The notes under the pieces are model-generated. The model saw only the letters and a program-made list of their open reading frames with translations, searched no databases and was not told the DNA's origin. Below, piece by piece: positions 14,640-23,413 of a DNA stretch of 34,547 nucleotides. Source of the DNA: W2P13-069 sp963590525 (GTDB lineage Bacteria > Actinomycetota > Coriobacteriia > Coriobacteriales > QAMH01); assembly GCA_963590525.1 (NCBI GenBank), contig CAVAPV010000020.1:1-34547 (forward strand), written 5' to 3'. The number at the start of each line of letters is the position of its first letter. The first letter of the stretch is position 1. A program made the position numbers and the translations under genes.

Positions 14640-16220
14640 TTACAGCTCGATAAACCAGGCGTTGACCGCGTCGACAACGTTTTTGAGGTCCGTCTGAACG
14701 CGACCGCTCACAGCGCGGTCGACGTTCATGAATACGGTAGCGATATCGCTTCCCTCTTTGACGGCGATCTGCATGGTCTCGACGTTGACACCTGCGTTGC
14801 CCAACACGGTGCCCAGCTTGCCCATGCGGCCAGGACCGTCAACGTACTGCATGACGATGAGGTTCTTGCTGGGGATGAGATCGGTGCTGTAGCCCAAGAC
14901 AGAGGTGATGCGCACAGCGTCGTTGGGAGCAGCGGCTGCAGTGATGGCCACATCGCCGTCTGCTGCATGAGCCACGATCTCTACATAGGAGGAGTAGCTC
15001 TCGGTTGCAGGCTCTACCGCGGTCTCTACCGTGATGCCGCGTTGGTCTGCCAGATAACGGGCGTTGATGACGTTGACGGGAACCTCCGAGCCAAACTGGA
15101 CAACGCCAGCCAGCGCTGCGGTACCCAAAACCTCCGGGTCCTGGGAGGCGATACCGCCACACGCCTTGACCGAGACGCCGCCAACAGCAGACGCCGCAAT
15201 CTGAGTGGCCATATCTGCTGCTGTCTGAGCAGCGCCGATGTAGGGACGCAGGTTCTCCATGACCTGCTCGGGGATGCGGGCAGAGTTGACGACCGTCGGG
15301 ACGGCCTTGCCCTGCATGCCGGCAATGACAAACTCGGCGATCTGCGTAGCGGCGCGGATCTGGGCCTCTTTGGTGGATGCGCCCAGATGCGGGGTGAGGA
15401 CAACGTTGTCAAATCCGTGGATGGGGCTGTCGCTTACCGGCTCATGCTCCCAAACGTCGATGCCTGCGCCGCCGATCTTGCCGCTCTCCAAGAAACCGGC
15501 CATGGCCTCGATGTCCATGATGCCGCCGCGAGCGCAGTTGATGAGGATGACGCCGTCTTTCATGATGGCGTATTGATCAGCGCCAAACATGCCCGTGGTC
15601 TCTTTGGTTTTGGGCATGTGGACGGTGATGAAATCACCCACACGGCACAGCTCGTTGACGTCTGTGTAAAGCTCGACGCCCATGGATGCGGCGCGCTCTG
15701 CGGTGACGTAGGGGTCGTAGCCGGCGATCTTCATGCCAAAGGCCTTGGCGCGCTCGATAACGAGCATACCCACGCGACCCAAGCCAAACACCGCCAGGGT
15801 CTTGCCCTGCAGCTCGACGCCGGTGAACTTGGAGCGGTTCCAATTGCCGGCCTTCATGGAGGCGTCTGCGACTGCGGTCTTGCGGGCGACGGCCAGCATG
15901 AGGGCGATGGTCTGCTCTGCAGCAGAGACAACGTTGGAGGTGGGGGCGTTGCAGACGATGACGCCGCGCTCTGTTGCGGCCTCGGAATCGATGTTGTCTA
16001 CACCTACGCCAGCACGGCCGATGACTTTGAGGTTAGTGCCCGCCTCGATGACCTCGCGGGTCACGGTGGTGGCACTCCTCACGATGAGGCCGTCGTAATC
16101 GCCGATAAGATCGACGAGCTCTTGAGGGGTGGTGTCGGGCTTGAACGTTACCTCGCAGCCCGCCTCTTCCAGAACAGCGATGCCCTCTTTGGCCAGCTTC
16201 TCTGGGATGAGTACCTTCAT
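14640..16220 (-). CDS. serA: D-3-phosphoglycerate dehydrogenase
   Basis: SerA oxidises 3-phosphoglycerate to 3-phosphohydroxypyruvate with NAD+, the first step of serine synthesis. This is the long type of 526 residues. A substrate/nucleotide-binding core (1 to about 315) carries FGLGRVGM for NAD+, the catalytic Arg in NCARGG, the Glu near VWEHEP and the His in LTPHLGAST. An intervening allosteric domain follows (about 320-450), then a C-terminal ACT domain (NLIVMQYVDGPGRMGKLGT), where serine usually inhibits. AAAGGAAG lies before the ATG. It lies 210 bases downstream of ilvC on the same strand, with two strong hairpins between. Confidence 0.96.
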   Translation of the reverse strand: MKVLIPEKLAKEGIAVLEEAGCEVTFKPDTTPQELVDLIGDYDGLIVRSATTVTREVIEAGTNLKVIGRAGVGVDNIDSEAATERGVIVCNAPTSNVVSAAEQTIALMLAVARKTAVADASMKAGNWNRSKFTGVELQGKTLAVFGLGRVGMLVIERAKAFGMKIAGYDPYVTAERAASMGVELYTDVNELCRVGDFITVHMPKTKETTGMFGADQYAIMKDGVILINCARGGIMDIEAMAGFLESGKIGGAGIDVWEHEPVSDSPIHGFDNVVLTPHLGASTKEAQIRAATQIAEFVIAGMQGKAVPTVVNSARIPEQVMENLRPYIGAAQTAADMATQIAASAVGGVSVKACGGIASQDPEVLGTAALAGVVQFGSEVPVNVINARYLADQRGITVETAVEPATESYSSYVEIVAHAADGDVAITAAAAPNDAVRITSVLGYSTDLIPSKNLIVMQYVDGPGRMGKLGTVLGNAGVNVETMQIAVKEGSDIATVFMNVDRAVSGRVQTDLKNVVDAVNAWFIEL

Positions 16221-16331
16221 AGTGCAACTTCCTTTCAGTCAATGGGCGCGGCTGGGCTTTGGTCGGAACTACTCGCACGCAGACACGCTCGCGGCCTGGG
16301 CCGCTGGTCATCTTCTTCAGAGCTGTTGCTG

Positions 16332-16379
16332 CTCTGTATGAAAGGAGCTTAACGCTAGGCAAGCTCCCTTTATACAGAG
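16332..16379 (-). repeat. 19-bp inverted repeat between ilvC and serA
   Basis: CTCTGTATGAAAGGAGCTT (16332-16350) and its near-complement (16361-16379) flank a 10-base loop. One pair is G-T and one is mismatched. It abuts the next hairpin. It could be a processing site, an attenuator for serA, or a second terminator half; no T-run follows. Confidence 0.6.
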
Positions 16380-16402
16380 GCCCCGGGCAAGGTGCCCGGG
16401 GC
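16380..16402 (-). terminator. GC-rich hairpin after ilvC
   Basis: A perfect 10-bp stem (GCCCCGGGCA / TGCCCGGGGC) with a 3-base loop begins 28 bases past the ilvC stop. There is no T-run after it, so termination strength is uncertain. Confidence 0.55.
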
Positions 16403-16430
16403 GCTCCTTGTTCTTTAAGCGGCTATAAGC

Positions 16431-17423
16431 TTACAGCCAAGAGAACATCTTGCGAACCTCTTTGCCGGTCTTCTCCAGCAGAAGGTCGTCGCAGGCGGCG
16501 CGCTGCTCGAGCAGCCACTTGTGGTCGTTTTCGCAGTCGGCCACGAACTCCTTGGCAAACTCGCCGTTCTTGATGCGGTCCAAGATGACCTTCATGGCCT
16601 CGCGGGACTGCTCGTTGATGACCTTGGGGCCAGCGTAGTACTCGCCATACTCTGCAGTGTTGGAGATGGAGTAGTTCATGAAGCCGATGCCCTTTTCGTA
16701 CATCAGGTCGACGATCATCTTGAGCTCGTGGTAGACCTCGAAGTAAGCGAGCTCTGCGGGATAGCCGCCGTAGTTGACCAGGGTGTCGAAGCCGGCCTTG
16801 ACGAGCTCAACGCAGCCGCCGCACAAGACAGCCTGCTCGCCAAAGAGGTCTTCTTCGGTCTCCTGGGCAAAGGTGCCCTCCATGATGCCGGTGCGAGCAC
16901 CGCCAACGCCCCAAGCGTAGGAACGGGCGATATCCCATGCGTCACCCGTTGCATCCTCGTAAACGCAGATGAGGTCGGGCACACCGGAGCCCTCGGTGAA
17001 CTGACGGCGGACGATGTGGCCGGGGCCCTTAGGGGCGCACATGATGACGTTGACGCCCTCGGGTGCCTTGATGTAGCCGTAGTGGATGTTGAAGCCGTGG
17101 CCAAATGCCAAGGTGTCGCCAGGATGCAGATGGTCTGCGATAGATGCGGTGTAAGTGGCAGCCTGGATCTCATCGGGGATGAGGATCATGACGACTTCTG
17201 CCTCTTCTGCGGCTTCTTCCATGGTCATGACCTTGAGGCCGGCTTCCTCTGCCTTAGCCCAGCTCTTGGAGCCCTCACGCAGGCCGACGCGAACGTCTAC
17301 ACCGGAGTCATGCAGGTTGAGTGCATGAGCATGGCCCTGAGAACCGTAGCCGATGATGGCCACCTTCTTGCTCTTGATGATCTCTGGGTTGACGTCCTTT
17401 TCGTAAAGGATTGTGATTGCCAT
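16431..17423 (-). CDS. ilvC: Ketol-acid reductoisomerase, class I
   Basis: IlvC converts acetolactate or acetohydroxybutyrate to the dihydroxy acid in valine/isoleucine synthesis, using NADPH and Mg2+. The 330-residue length is that of the short class I enzyme. Visible features are the Rossmann motif IIGYGSQGHAHALNL and a cofactor loop with Arg and Ser (GLREGSKSWAKA), which suggests NADPH. APKGPGH and the metal-binding Asp/Glu region (EEDLFGEQAVLCGGC) also fit, as does the C-terminal Glu/Ser segment (YSISNTAEYGEY). ATG 17423 has AAAGGA 9 bases away, so the 17 upstream in-frame codons were excluded. It is separated from the ilvD-ilvB-ilvN operon by fchA-folD. Confidence 0.97.
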   Translation of the reverse strand: MAITILYEKDVNPEIIKSKKVAIIGYGSQGHAHALNLHDSGVDVRVGLREGSKSWAKAEEAGLKVMTMEEAAEEAEVVMILIPDEIQAATYTASIADHLHPGDTLAFGHGFNIHYGYIKAPEGVNVIMCAPKGPGHIVRRQFTEGSGVPDLICVYEDATGDAWDIARSYAWGVGGARTGIMEGTFAQETEEDLFGEQAVLCGGCVELVKAGFDTLVNYGGYPAELAYFEVYHELKMIVDLMYEKGIGFMNYSISNTAEYGEYYAGPKVINEQSREAMKVILDRIKNGEFAKEFVADCENDHKWLLEQRAACDDLLLEKTGKEVRKMFSWL

Positions 17424-17678
17424 TACGAAGCTTCCTTTCAAAATCCACGGTGCCCTCTGTCTTTTCAAGGACACTTGCCGGCTAAAGAATTCCCGATATT
17501 TTACGCCTATTTACCCAGCAAGGCGCTAGTTTTTGGGTATTTACACACAAAGACTGCGAGCGGCTTTTGCCGATGCGGAAAAGCAACGTCTACCGCACCT
17601 GCGCACATCACATAAAATGGCAGGACTGCACTTATGCAAAGGCCCTTAGGACCTTGATGAAAACCGCAAAGGAAGCCC

Positions 17679-18299
17679 ATGCCTCTTTACGAAGATTCGC
17701 TTGATCTGTTCACGCAAAAACTCGCTTCGAATGCCCCCTATCCCGGCGGCGGCGGCGCTGCCGCTGCAACCGGCGCGCTTGCCGTGGCCTTGTGCTCTAT
17801 GGTGGGCAACCTGACTATAGGCAAGAAGAAGTACGCCGACGTAGAAGACGAGGCGCTTGAGCTCACCCAAAAGGCCCAAGAGCTGCGCGAGACGCTGTTG
17901 CGCCTGATCGATGCCGACGCAGAGTGCTTTGAGCCGCTGTCCAAGGCCTACAGCATCCCCAAAGACGACCCATCGCGCGAAGCTGTCATGGAGCGCGCGC
18001 TGGCAGGGGCCTGCACTGCACCGCTGCAGATCATGCGCTCTATCGGACGCGTGGTCGAGCTGCTCGACAAGATGTCCCACATCGGATCGCGCATGGCCAT
18101 AAGCGATGTTGCCGCCGGTGCCACGCTTGCAAAAGCAGGTTTGCAAGGCGCCTGCCTCAACATCTACATCAACACCAACTCCATGAAAGACCGCGGTGCG
18201 GCATTGCGCATCGAGGCCGAGGCAGACCGCTTGCTCAACGTCTACAGCGCCATGGCCGACTCTGTTTACGCCACCATCATCACCGAGCTGAGGAGGTAG
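17679..18299 (+). CDS. fchA: Methenyltetrahydrofolate cyclohydrolase (cyclodeaminase family)
   Basis: FchA-type proteins hydrolyse 5,10-methenyl-THF to 10-formyl-THF; relatives act as formiminotetrahydrofolate cyclodeaminases. The 206-residue, all-helical protein has the family signature near the start (NAPYPGGGGAAAATGALAVA) and later PLQIMRSIGRVVELLD and DVAAGATLAKAGLQGA. AAAGGAAG precedes the ATG. folD starts 3 bases after its stop, so the two are cotranscribed. The neighbouring FolD has lost the residues needed for the cyclohydrolase step, which makes the cyclohydrolase role for this protein more likely than a histidine-degradation role. No hut genes are visible. Confidence 0.9.
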   Translation: MPLYEDSLDLFTQKLASNAPYPGGGGAAAATGALAVALCSMVGNLTIGKKKYADVEDEALELTQKAQELRETLLRLIDADAECFEPLSKAYSIPKDDPSREAVMERALAGACTAPLQIMRSIGRVVELLDKMSHIGSRMAISDVAAGATLAKAGLQGACLNIYINTNSMKDRGAALRIEAEADRLLNVYSAMADSVYATIITELRR

Positions 18300-18302
18300 G
18301 GC

Positions 18303-19157
18303 ATGGCGCAGATTCTCTCTGGAAAAGACGTCGCCTGTGCCATCACGGCAGACATGCAAGAAGCCTGTGCGCAACTCAGGGAAAACGGCGTTATCCCCAA
18401 GCTCGCGATCTTGCGCGTTGGCCAGCGCGAAGACGACCTCTCCTACGAGCGCGGCGCTCTCAAGCGCGCGGCAAGTTGCAATGTCGAAGTACAGCAAGTC
18501 GTGCTTGAAGAGGACGTATCGCAAGAAGAGCTCGAAGGCGCCATCGTGCGTCTTAACGATGACAAAAGCGTCCACGGCATCCTCATGTTCAGACCGCTGC
18601 CAGCACATCTTGACCAAGGTGCGGCAGAGGCGCTCGTCAAGCCGGAAAAGGATGTCGACGGCATCACGATGGGAAGCCTGGCAAGCGTCTTTGCCAACGC
18701 CGCAGACGGGTTTTCTCCGTGTACGGCGGCTGCATGCATGGAGATCTTGAACTACTACGGCATCCAAACGGCAGGCAAGCGTGCGGCAGTGATCGGCCGC
18801 AGCCTGGTAATCGGGCGTCCTGTGGCCATGATGCTCATGCACGCAAACGCGACGCCCACCATCTGCCACACCAAGACCGTCGACGCACCGTCTATAACCC
18901 GTCAGGCAGACATCGTTGTCGTTGCCGCGGGCAGGATGGAAACCATCGGCGCGCAGTACTTTGCCCCCGGACAGACGGTCATCGACGTGGGAATCGGTTG
19001 GAACGAGCAAAAAGGCAAGCTGGTCGGCGACGTTGTCTTTGACGAGGTCGAGCCCATCGTAGGCGCCATCACCCCCGTACCCGGCGGCGTAGGAGCCGTA
19101 ACCACAAGCGTCCTCATGAAGCATGTTGTCCAAGCAGCGCAGCGCATGACAAGCTAG
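18303..19157 (+). CDS. folD: Methylenetetrahydrofolate dehydrogenase, FolD family, probably without cyclohydrolase activity
   Basis: The FolD family oxidises 5,10-methylene-THF to methenyl-THF and usually also hydrolyses it to formyl-THF. The 284-residue protein keeps the fold: KDVDGIT with the conserved Asp119, the Rossmann region AAVIGRSLVIGRPVAMML, and the C-terminal VPGGVGAVTTS. It aligns without gaps to E. coli FolD around the catalytic Tyr (Tyr48, YERGALKRA). The catalytic Lys four residues on is Ala52, and the usual QLPLP is FRPLP (96-100), so Gln is lost too. Both residues serve the cyclohydrolase step. It is therefore probably a dehydrogenase only, working with FchA encoded 3 bases upstream. 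GGAGGT precedes the ATG. Confidence 0.9.
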   Translation: MAQILSGKDVACAITADMQEACAQLRENGVIPKLAILRVGQREDDLSYERGALKRAASCNVEVQQVVLEEDVSQEELEGAIVRLNDDKSVHGILMFRPLPAHLDQGAAEALVKPEKDVDGITMGSLASVFANAADGFSPCTAAACMEILNYYGIQTAGKRAAVIGRSLVIGRPVAMMLMHANATPTICHTKTVDAPSITRQADIVVVAAGRMETIGAQYFAPGQTVIDVGIGWNEQKGKLVGDVVFDEVEPIVGAITPVPGGVGAVTTSVLMKHVVQAAQRMTS

Positions 19158-19193
19158 ACGACGACTACCGCCTCTTGCATGCTCCATGCATAC

Positions 19194-19229
19194 AAAAGAC
19201 GCCGCAGGAAAACCCCTGCGGCGTCTTTT
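19194..19229. terminator. Bidirectional terminator between folD and ilvN
   Basis: A perfect 15-bp stem (19194-19208 with 19215-19229) has a 6-base loop and ends in AAAA/TTTT on both sides. It lies between convergent genes, 36 bases past folD and 48 bases past ilvN. Confidence 0.9.
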
Positions 19230-19277
19230 CATGCTAAGTGGACTTAAGCCCTAGCTCTATGCAGCGGGTGACTGTCC

Positions 19278-19751
19278 TTACCCGCGGCCCAAAGCGATCT
19301 TGCCCGTACGGACGATCTCTTTGATGCCGTAGGCGCGAAACATGTCCTCCATGGCGTTGAGCTTGCTATCGGTGCCTGTGGCCTCGATGGTAAGGCTCGA
19401 ACAGGCAACGTCGACCACGTTGGCGCGAAACACATTGGCGATCTCTATGATCTCTCCGCGCTTGGAGGGCTCGGCATTGACCTTGAAGAGCACGAGCTCG
19501 CGCTCGATATGCGCTTCCTCGGTGAGGTCGTTGATCTTGTAGACGTTGACCAGCTTGTGAAGCTGCTTTGTGACCTGCTCAACCTGCTCGATATCTGCAT
19601 CGACCACCAAGGTGATGCGGCTGCGGGTGGGGTCTTCTGTGTGGCCTACCGCCAAAGAGTCGATGTTGAAACCGCGACGGGCAACCAAACCCGCAACACG
19701 GGTCAAGACACCGGGGGCGTTGTCGACCAGAATGGAGAGCGTGCGCGACAT
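19278..19751 (-). CDS. ilvN: Acetolactate synthase, small regulatory subunit
   Basis: This 157-residue ACT-domain subunit activates the catalytic subunit and brings feedback inhibition by valine or related amino acids. The N-terminal ACT region shows LSILVDNAPGVLTRVAGLVA, RRGFNIDSLAVG and SRITLVVD. The C-terminal domain follows (ELVLFKV and later SLTIEATGTDSKLNAMEDMF). It starts 1 base after the ilvB stop, with GGAGG before its ATG, so it is translated from the same message as ilvD and ilvB. The gene is complete. Either ilvN or ilvH is a fair name. Confidence 0.96.
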   Translation of the reverse strand: MSRTLSILVDNAPGVLTRVAGLVARRGFNIDSLAVGHTEDPTRSRITLVVDADIEQVEQVTKQLHKLVNVYKINDLTEEAHIERELVLFKVNAEPSKRGEIIEIANVFRANVVDVACSSLTIEATGTDSKLNAMEDMFRAYGIKEIVRTGKIALGRG

Positions 19752-19752
19752 C

Positions 19753-21495
19753 TTAAGCCTCCTTCTCGATCTTGTTGCCGTCTTCGTCCAAGATCACGGC
19801 GCCGATCATATCGGTGACAGCCTTGCCGCCGGGGATCATGGGATAGACGTTTTCGCTTGCAGGAATCTTGACATGCAGCATGTAGGGCTGATCGCTTTCG
19901 AGCATCTCCTTGAGTGCGTCGGCGAGCTCGGCCGGCTTGCTGATGCCCTTGGCCTGCCAGCCGTACGCCTGGGCCAGCTGGACAAAGTCAGGGTTGCAGC
20001 TAAAGATCGTGTTGCTGTAGCGCTGGTCGTAGAACAGCTGCTGCCACTGATGCACCATACCCAGGCAGTTGTTATCCAAGATCACGAGCTTGACCGGCAG
20101 GTTGTTTTCGCGGATGGTTGCCATCTCTTGGATGTTCATCTGCACAGAGCCGTCTCCGGCAATGCAGACAACGCGGCTTTCGGGCTTGCCCATCTGGGCA
20201 CCCATGGCAGCGGGCAAACCAAAGCCCATGGTGCCCGCGCCGCCGCTGCTGATAAAGGTGCGGCTGCGCGTGCAGGTCAGATACTGGGCCGCCCACATCT
20301 GATGCTGGCCAACCTCGGTCGTGTAGATGGTGTCGCGGTCTTTTGCCGCGCGGCACAGCTCGTCGATGACTTGCTCGGGCAGGATGGCGTCCTCACGCTT
20401 CTCGTAGAAGAAGGGGCTCTCCTTCTTCCATTGCATGACGCGCTCTACCCACTCGCCCGTCTTGAGGGCAGGCTTCTTGAGCTCGAGCTCCTCGTTGATG
20501 GCAGAGAGCACGATCTTGGCGTCGCCCACGATGGGCACGTCGACCGCGCGGTTCTTGCCGATCTCTGCCGGGTCGATGTCGACATGAACCACGCGGGCGT
20601 TGGGCGCGAACTTGTCCAGCGCGCCGGTCACGCGATCGGCAAAGCGCGTGCCCACGGCAAAGATGAGGTCACTTTCGTACAGCGCCATATTGGCAGCGCG
20701 GCTGCCGTGCATGCCCACCAAGCCCAGGCAGAGGTCTTTGTCCTCGTTGTAGACGCCCTTGGCCATAAGGCTGACCACGCAGGGAATCTGCAGGGTCTCG
20801 CTAAGCTGCATGAGGTCTTTGCAGGCATGGCTCCACAAAACGCCGCCGCCGCAGTAGATAACGGGCTTGGAGGCGCTGGTGAGCTCTGCCACGGCCTGCT
20901 TGACCTGCTTGGTGTTGCCCTTGTAGGTGGGCTTGTAAGACTGCAGCTTGACTTCTTCGGGATAGCTGTAGGTTACGGTCTCGGTAAGGAGGTTGCTGGG
21001 CATGTCGATGACAACCGGGCCGGGGCGGCCGGTGCTTGCCACGTGATATGCCTCGGCCACCGTCTGCGCGATCTTGCTTGCATCGCGCACGAGGTAGCTG
21101 TGCTTGACGATGGGCATCGTAATGCCGGTGATATCGCTTTCCTGGAAGGCATCGCTGCCCAAGGCGCTCAAGGGCACCTGGCCGCAGATAACCACCATGG
21201 GGATGGAGTCCATATATGCGGTGGCGATACCCGTGACGGTATTGGTGGCGCCAGGGCCACTGGTCACGATAACCGTGCCCGTCTTGCCCGTTGCACGCGC
21301 ATAGCCGTCTGCAGCATGCGTCGCGCCCTGCTCGTGGCGCACCAGCACATGATGCATCTTGCTGTCGTAGAGGGCATCGTAGATGCGGATGGCCTGGCCT
21401 CCGGGATACCCAAAGATCGTCTCTACACCGGTATCCTCCAAAGCCGCGATAAGGGCTTGGGCTCCAGTCATCTCTTGTCCGTTGCGGTTACTCAC
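19753..21495 (-). CDS. ilvB: Acetolactate synthase, large catalytic subunit
   Basis: This ThDP-, FAD- and Mg2+-dependent enzyme condenses pyruvate to acetolactate, or pyruvate with 2-ketobutyrate to acetohydroxybutyrate. The 580-residue protein has the N-terminal catalytic Glu region (VLVRHEQGATHAADGYARA), the central FAD domain, and the ThDP motif GDGSVQMNIQE with NN about 20 residues on (VILDNNCLGM). FGLPAAMGAQ precedes the ThDP motif. The start is GTG at 21495, which overlaps the ilvD stop by 4 bases (GTGA), a coupling arrangement, with AAGGGGG 10 bases upstream. An ATG eight codons later is the alternative. It is the middle gene of ilvD-ilvB-ilvN. Confidence 0.96.
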   Translation of the reverse strand: MSNRNGQEMTGAQALIAALEDTGVETIFGYPGGQAIRIYDALYDSKMHHVLVRHEQGATHAADGYARATGKTGTVIVTSGPGATNTVTGIATAYMDSIPMVVICGQVPLSALGSDAFQESDITGITMPIVKHSYLVRDASKIAQTVAEAYHVASTGRPGPVVIDMPSNLLTETVTYSYPEEVKLQSYKPTYKGNTKQVKQAVAELTSASKPVIYCGGGVLWSHACKDLMQLSETLQIPCVVSLMAKGVYNEDKDLCLGLVGMHGSRAANMALYESDLIFAVGTRFADRVTGALDKFAPNARVVHVDIDPAEIGKNRAVDVPIVGDAKIVLSAINEELELKKPALKTGEWVERVMQWKKESPFFYEKREDAILPEQVIDELCRAAKDRDTIYTTEVGQHQMWAAQYLTCTRSRTFISSGGAGTMGFGLPAAMGAQMGKPESRVVCIAGDGSVQMNIQEMATIRENNLPVKLVILDNNCLGMVHQWQQLFYDQRYSNTIFSCNPDFVQLAQAYGWQAKGISKPAELADALKEMLESDQPYMLHVKIPASENVYPMIPGGKAVTDMIGAVILDEDGNKIEKEA

Positions 21496-23153
21496 AGCAA
21501 GATCGCCCCCTTATCGGCAGAAGTCACCAGCTTGGCGTAGCGGGCCAAAACGCCCGTCTTGTATTTGGGCTCGGGCTTGACCCATGCGGCCTTGCGAGCG
21601 TCCAAGACATCCTGAGGCACGTCCAGCGTGAGCTCGCCCTTCTCGATATCGATGATGATGGTGTCGCCTTCCTCGATAAGCGCGATGGGGCCGCCTGCTG
21701 CTGCCTCGGGGGAGATATGGCCGATAGCTGGGCCCTTGGTGGCGCCGGAGAAACGGCCGTCTGTAAGCAAGGCAACGCTCTTATCCAAGCCCATGCCGCA
21801 GACCTGGCTGGTGGGGCTGAGCATCTCGCGCATGCCGGGGCCGCCGCTGGGGCCCTCGTAGCGGATGACGATCACGTCGCCGGCCTTGATCTGTCCGCCC
21901 AAGATGGCGTCGCATGCCGCAAGCTCGCCTTCGAAGACGCGGGCCTTGCCGGTGAACTGGTACATAACGGAGTCGACCGCGCTCTTCTTGACCACGGCGC
22001 CGTCGGGCGCGAGGTTGCCGCGCATGACCTTGAGGCCGCCGTCGGGACTGTAGGCGTTGTCCACGGTGCGCACGATCTCTCCGTCAACGGGCGGGCAGCT
22101 TGCAACCCACTCCTCCATGGTGCCGTGGCAGGTGACGGCGCTCATGTCCAAGCAGCCGTTGCGGCCAAGCTCGCCGATGATGGCGCTCACGCCGCCCACG
22201 CGGTCCAGGTCCTCGATATGCAGCGGGCCGGCAGGCGCGATGCGCGTGATGTTGGGCGTGTTGGCGCAGACCTCGTCCCAGGTATCCAAGCTGACGGGAT
22301 GCCCAGCGGTTGCCGCGATGGCGGTAAGGTGCAGCATGGTGTTGGTGCTGCCGCCAAAGGCCATATCAAGCGCCATGCCGTTCTTGATTGCAGCAGGCGT
22401 GATGATGTCGCGGATGGTGATGCCCTTCTCCAGCAGCTCCATGACCTTCATGCCGGCCTTCTTGGCCAGGCGGTCGCGTGCGGAGTACACGGCAGGGATG
22501 GTGCCGTTACCGGGAAGCGCGATGCCCAAGGCCTCGCTCAAGCAGCAGATGGAGTTAGCGGTAAACATGCCGCTGCAGCTGCCGCAGGTGGGGCAGGCGG
22601 TCTCTTCGATCCACTTGCACTCCTCCTCGGTCATGGTACCGGCGGTAACCTGGCCCACGGCGTCAAAGAGGCTGTTGAGGTCTGTCTGATGGCAGCCGTC
22701 CTTGGTCTTGCCGGCCAGCATAGGGCCGCCGCTTACCAGCACGGTGGGGAGGTTGAGCCTCAAGGCGCCCATGATCATGCCGGGGACGATCTTGTCGCAA
22801 GCGGGAACGAGCACGACGGCGTCAAAGGCATGGCCCTGAACGGCGCACTCGACGCTGTCCGCGATGACCTCGCGGCTGGTAAGGGAATACTTCATGCCCT
22901 CGTGGTTCATGGCGATGCCGTCGCATACGCCGATGGTCGTCATACAAAACGGCGTGCCGCCAGCCATGCGGATGCCCGCCTTGACGTCGTCGACGATGCG
23001 GTTGAGCTGCAGGTGACCGGGGATGATGTCGTTTGCCGAGCTGATGATGGCGACGAGAGGACGCTCGAGCTCCTCGTCTGTCAGGCCGTCGGCCTTGAGA
23101 AGGCTGCGGTGCGGCGCACGCGCCAAGCCCTTCTTGATCTGATCGCTACGCAT
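21492..23153 (-). CDS. ilvD: Dihydroxy-acid dehydratase
   Basis: IlvD dehydrates the dihydroxy acids to the 2-keto acids that precede valine, leucine and isoleucine, using an iron-sulfur cluster. The 553-residue protein has all three cluster cysteine regions: GVCDGIAMNHEGM, PACDKIVPGM and TCGSCSGMFTAN. It also has GGPML and the C-terminal LTDGRFSGATKGPAIGH. It is the first gene of the ilvD-ilvB-ilvN operon and is preceded by a structured leader of about 250 nt with a U-run ending at the start codon. The ribosome site AAAGGA is 12 bases from the ATG, rather far, which may be part of the control. Oxygen-labile clusters of this kind fit an anaerobe. Confidence 0.97.
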   Translation of the reverse strand: MRSDQIKKGLARAPHRSLLKADGLTDEELERPLVAIISSANDIIPGHLQLNRIVDDVKAGIRMAGGTPFCMTTIGVCDGIAMNHEGMKYSLTSREVIADSVECAVQGHAFDAVVLVPACDKIVPGMIMGALRLNLPTVLVSGGPMLAGKTKDGCHQTDLNSLFDAVGQVTAGTMTEEECKWIEETACPTCGSCSGMFTANSICCLSEALGIALPGNGTIPAVYSARDRLAKKAGMKVMELLEKGITIRDIITPAAIKNGMALDMAFGGSTNTMLHLTAIAATAGHPVSLDTWDEVCANTPNITRIAPAGPLHIEDLDRVGGVSAIIGELGRNGCLDMSAVTCHGTMEEWVASCPPVDGEIVRTVDNAYSPDGGLKVMRGNLAPDGAVVKKSAVDSVMYQFTGKARVFEGELAACDAILGGQIKAGDVIVIRYEGPSGGPGMREMLSPTSQVCGMGLDKSVALLTDGRFSGATKGPAIGHISPEAAAGGPIALIEEGDTIIIDIEKGELTLDVPQDVLDARKAAWVKPEPKYKTGVLARYAKLVTSADKGAILL

Positions 23154-23407
23154 GAAAAAAGCCCATCCTTTCTCTCCAGCCGGGAGGCGAGGTAAGAATG
23201 AGCCGCGGGCGCAGGGCCGAAAGCGACAGATTGCGGTACCCTACCGATCCGGCGTTTGCCCAACCCCACGGCAGAGATCGTCTGCTCGCAAAGCCAGGCC
23301 CTGACCGAACTGCTCCGAGTTGCGTGTGAAACGTCCGCAACTGCCGTTTGGCGTCGCTGCGGATTGGCCCCTCACTGACCCTTCAGCGCAGATCTGTGTT
23401 CGTAATG
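23154..23407 (-). promoter_or_regulatory. Structured 5' leader of ilvD-ilvB-ilvN, class not identified
   Basis: About 254 nt lie between the predicted start and the ilvD ATG. Hairpins visible are 23334-23363 (outer stem TCCGCA/TGCGGA), 23234-23246 (CGGTA-GGG-TACCG), and a terminator-like hairpin next to the gene (23161-23189) followed by six U (23155-23160). The last encloses the ribosome binding site. This suggests an attenuator, riboswitch or leader-peptide control responding to branched-chain amino acids or a related signal. The segment TAGGGTACCGC recalls a T-box antiterminator but lacks the UGGN bulge that pairs with tRNA. Confidence 0.55.
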
Positions 23408-23413
23408 GGTGAG

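Noticed and set aside
14640..16352. Very long plus-strand open frame antisense to serA, and similar ones antisense to ilvB, ilvC and ilvD
   Set aside because: These are shadows of GC-rich coding on the other strand; their translations are His/Asp/Gly/Leu-rich with no family pattern.
23234..23246. T-box antiterminator before ilvD
   Set aside because: TAGGGTACCGC resembles the T-box core but lacks the UGGN bulge that pairs with the tRNA acceptor end, and it folds as a simple hairpin. I therefore did not call a T-box.
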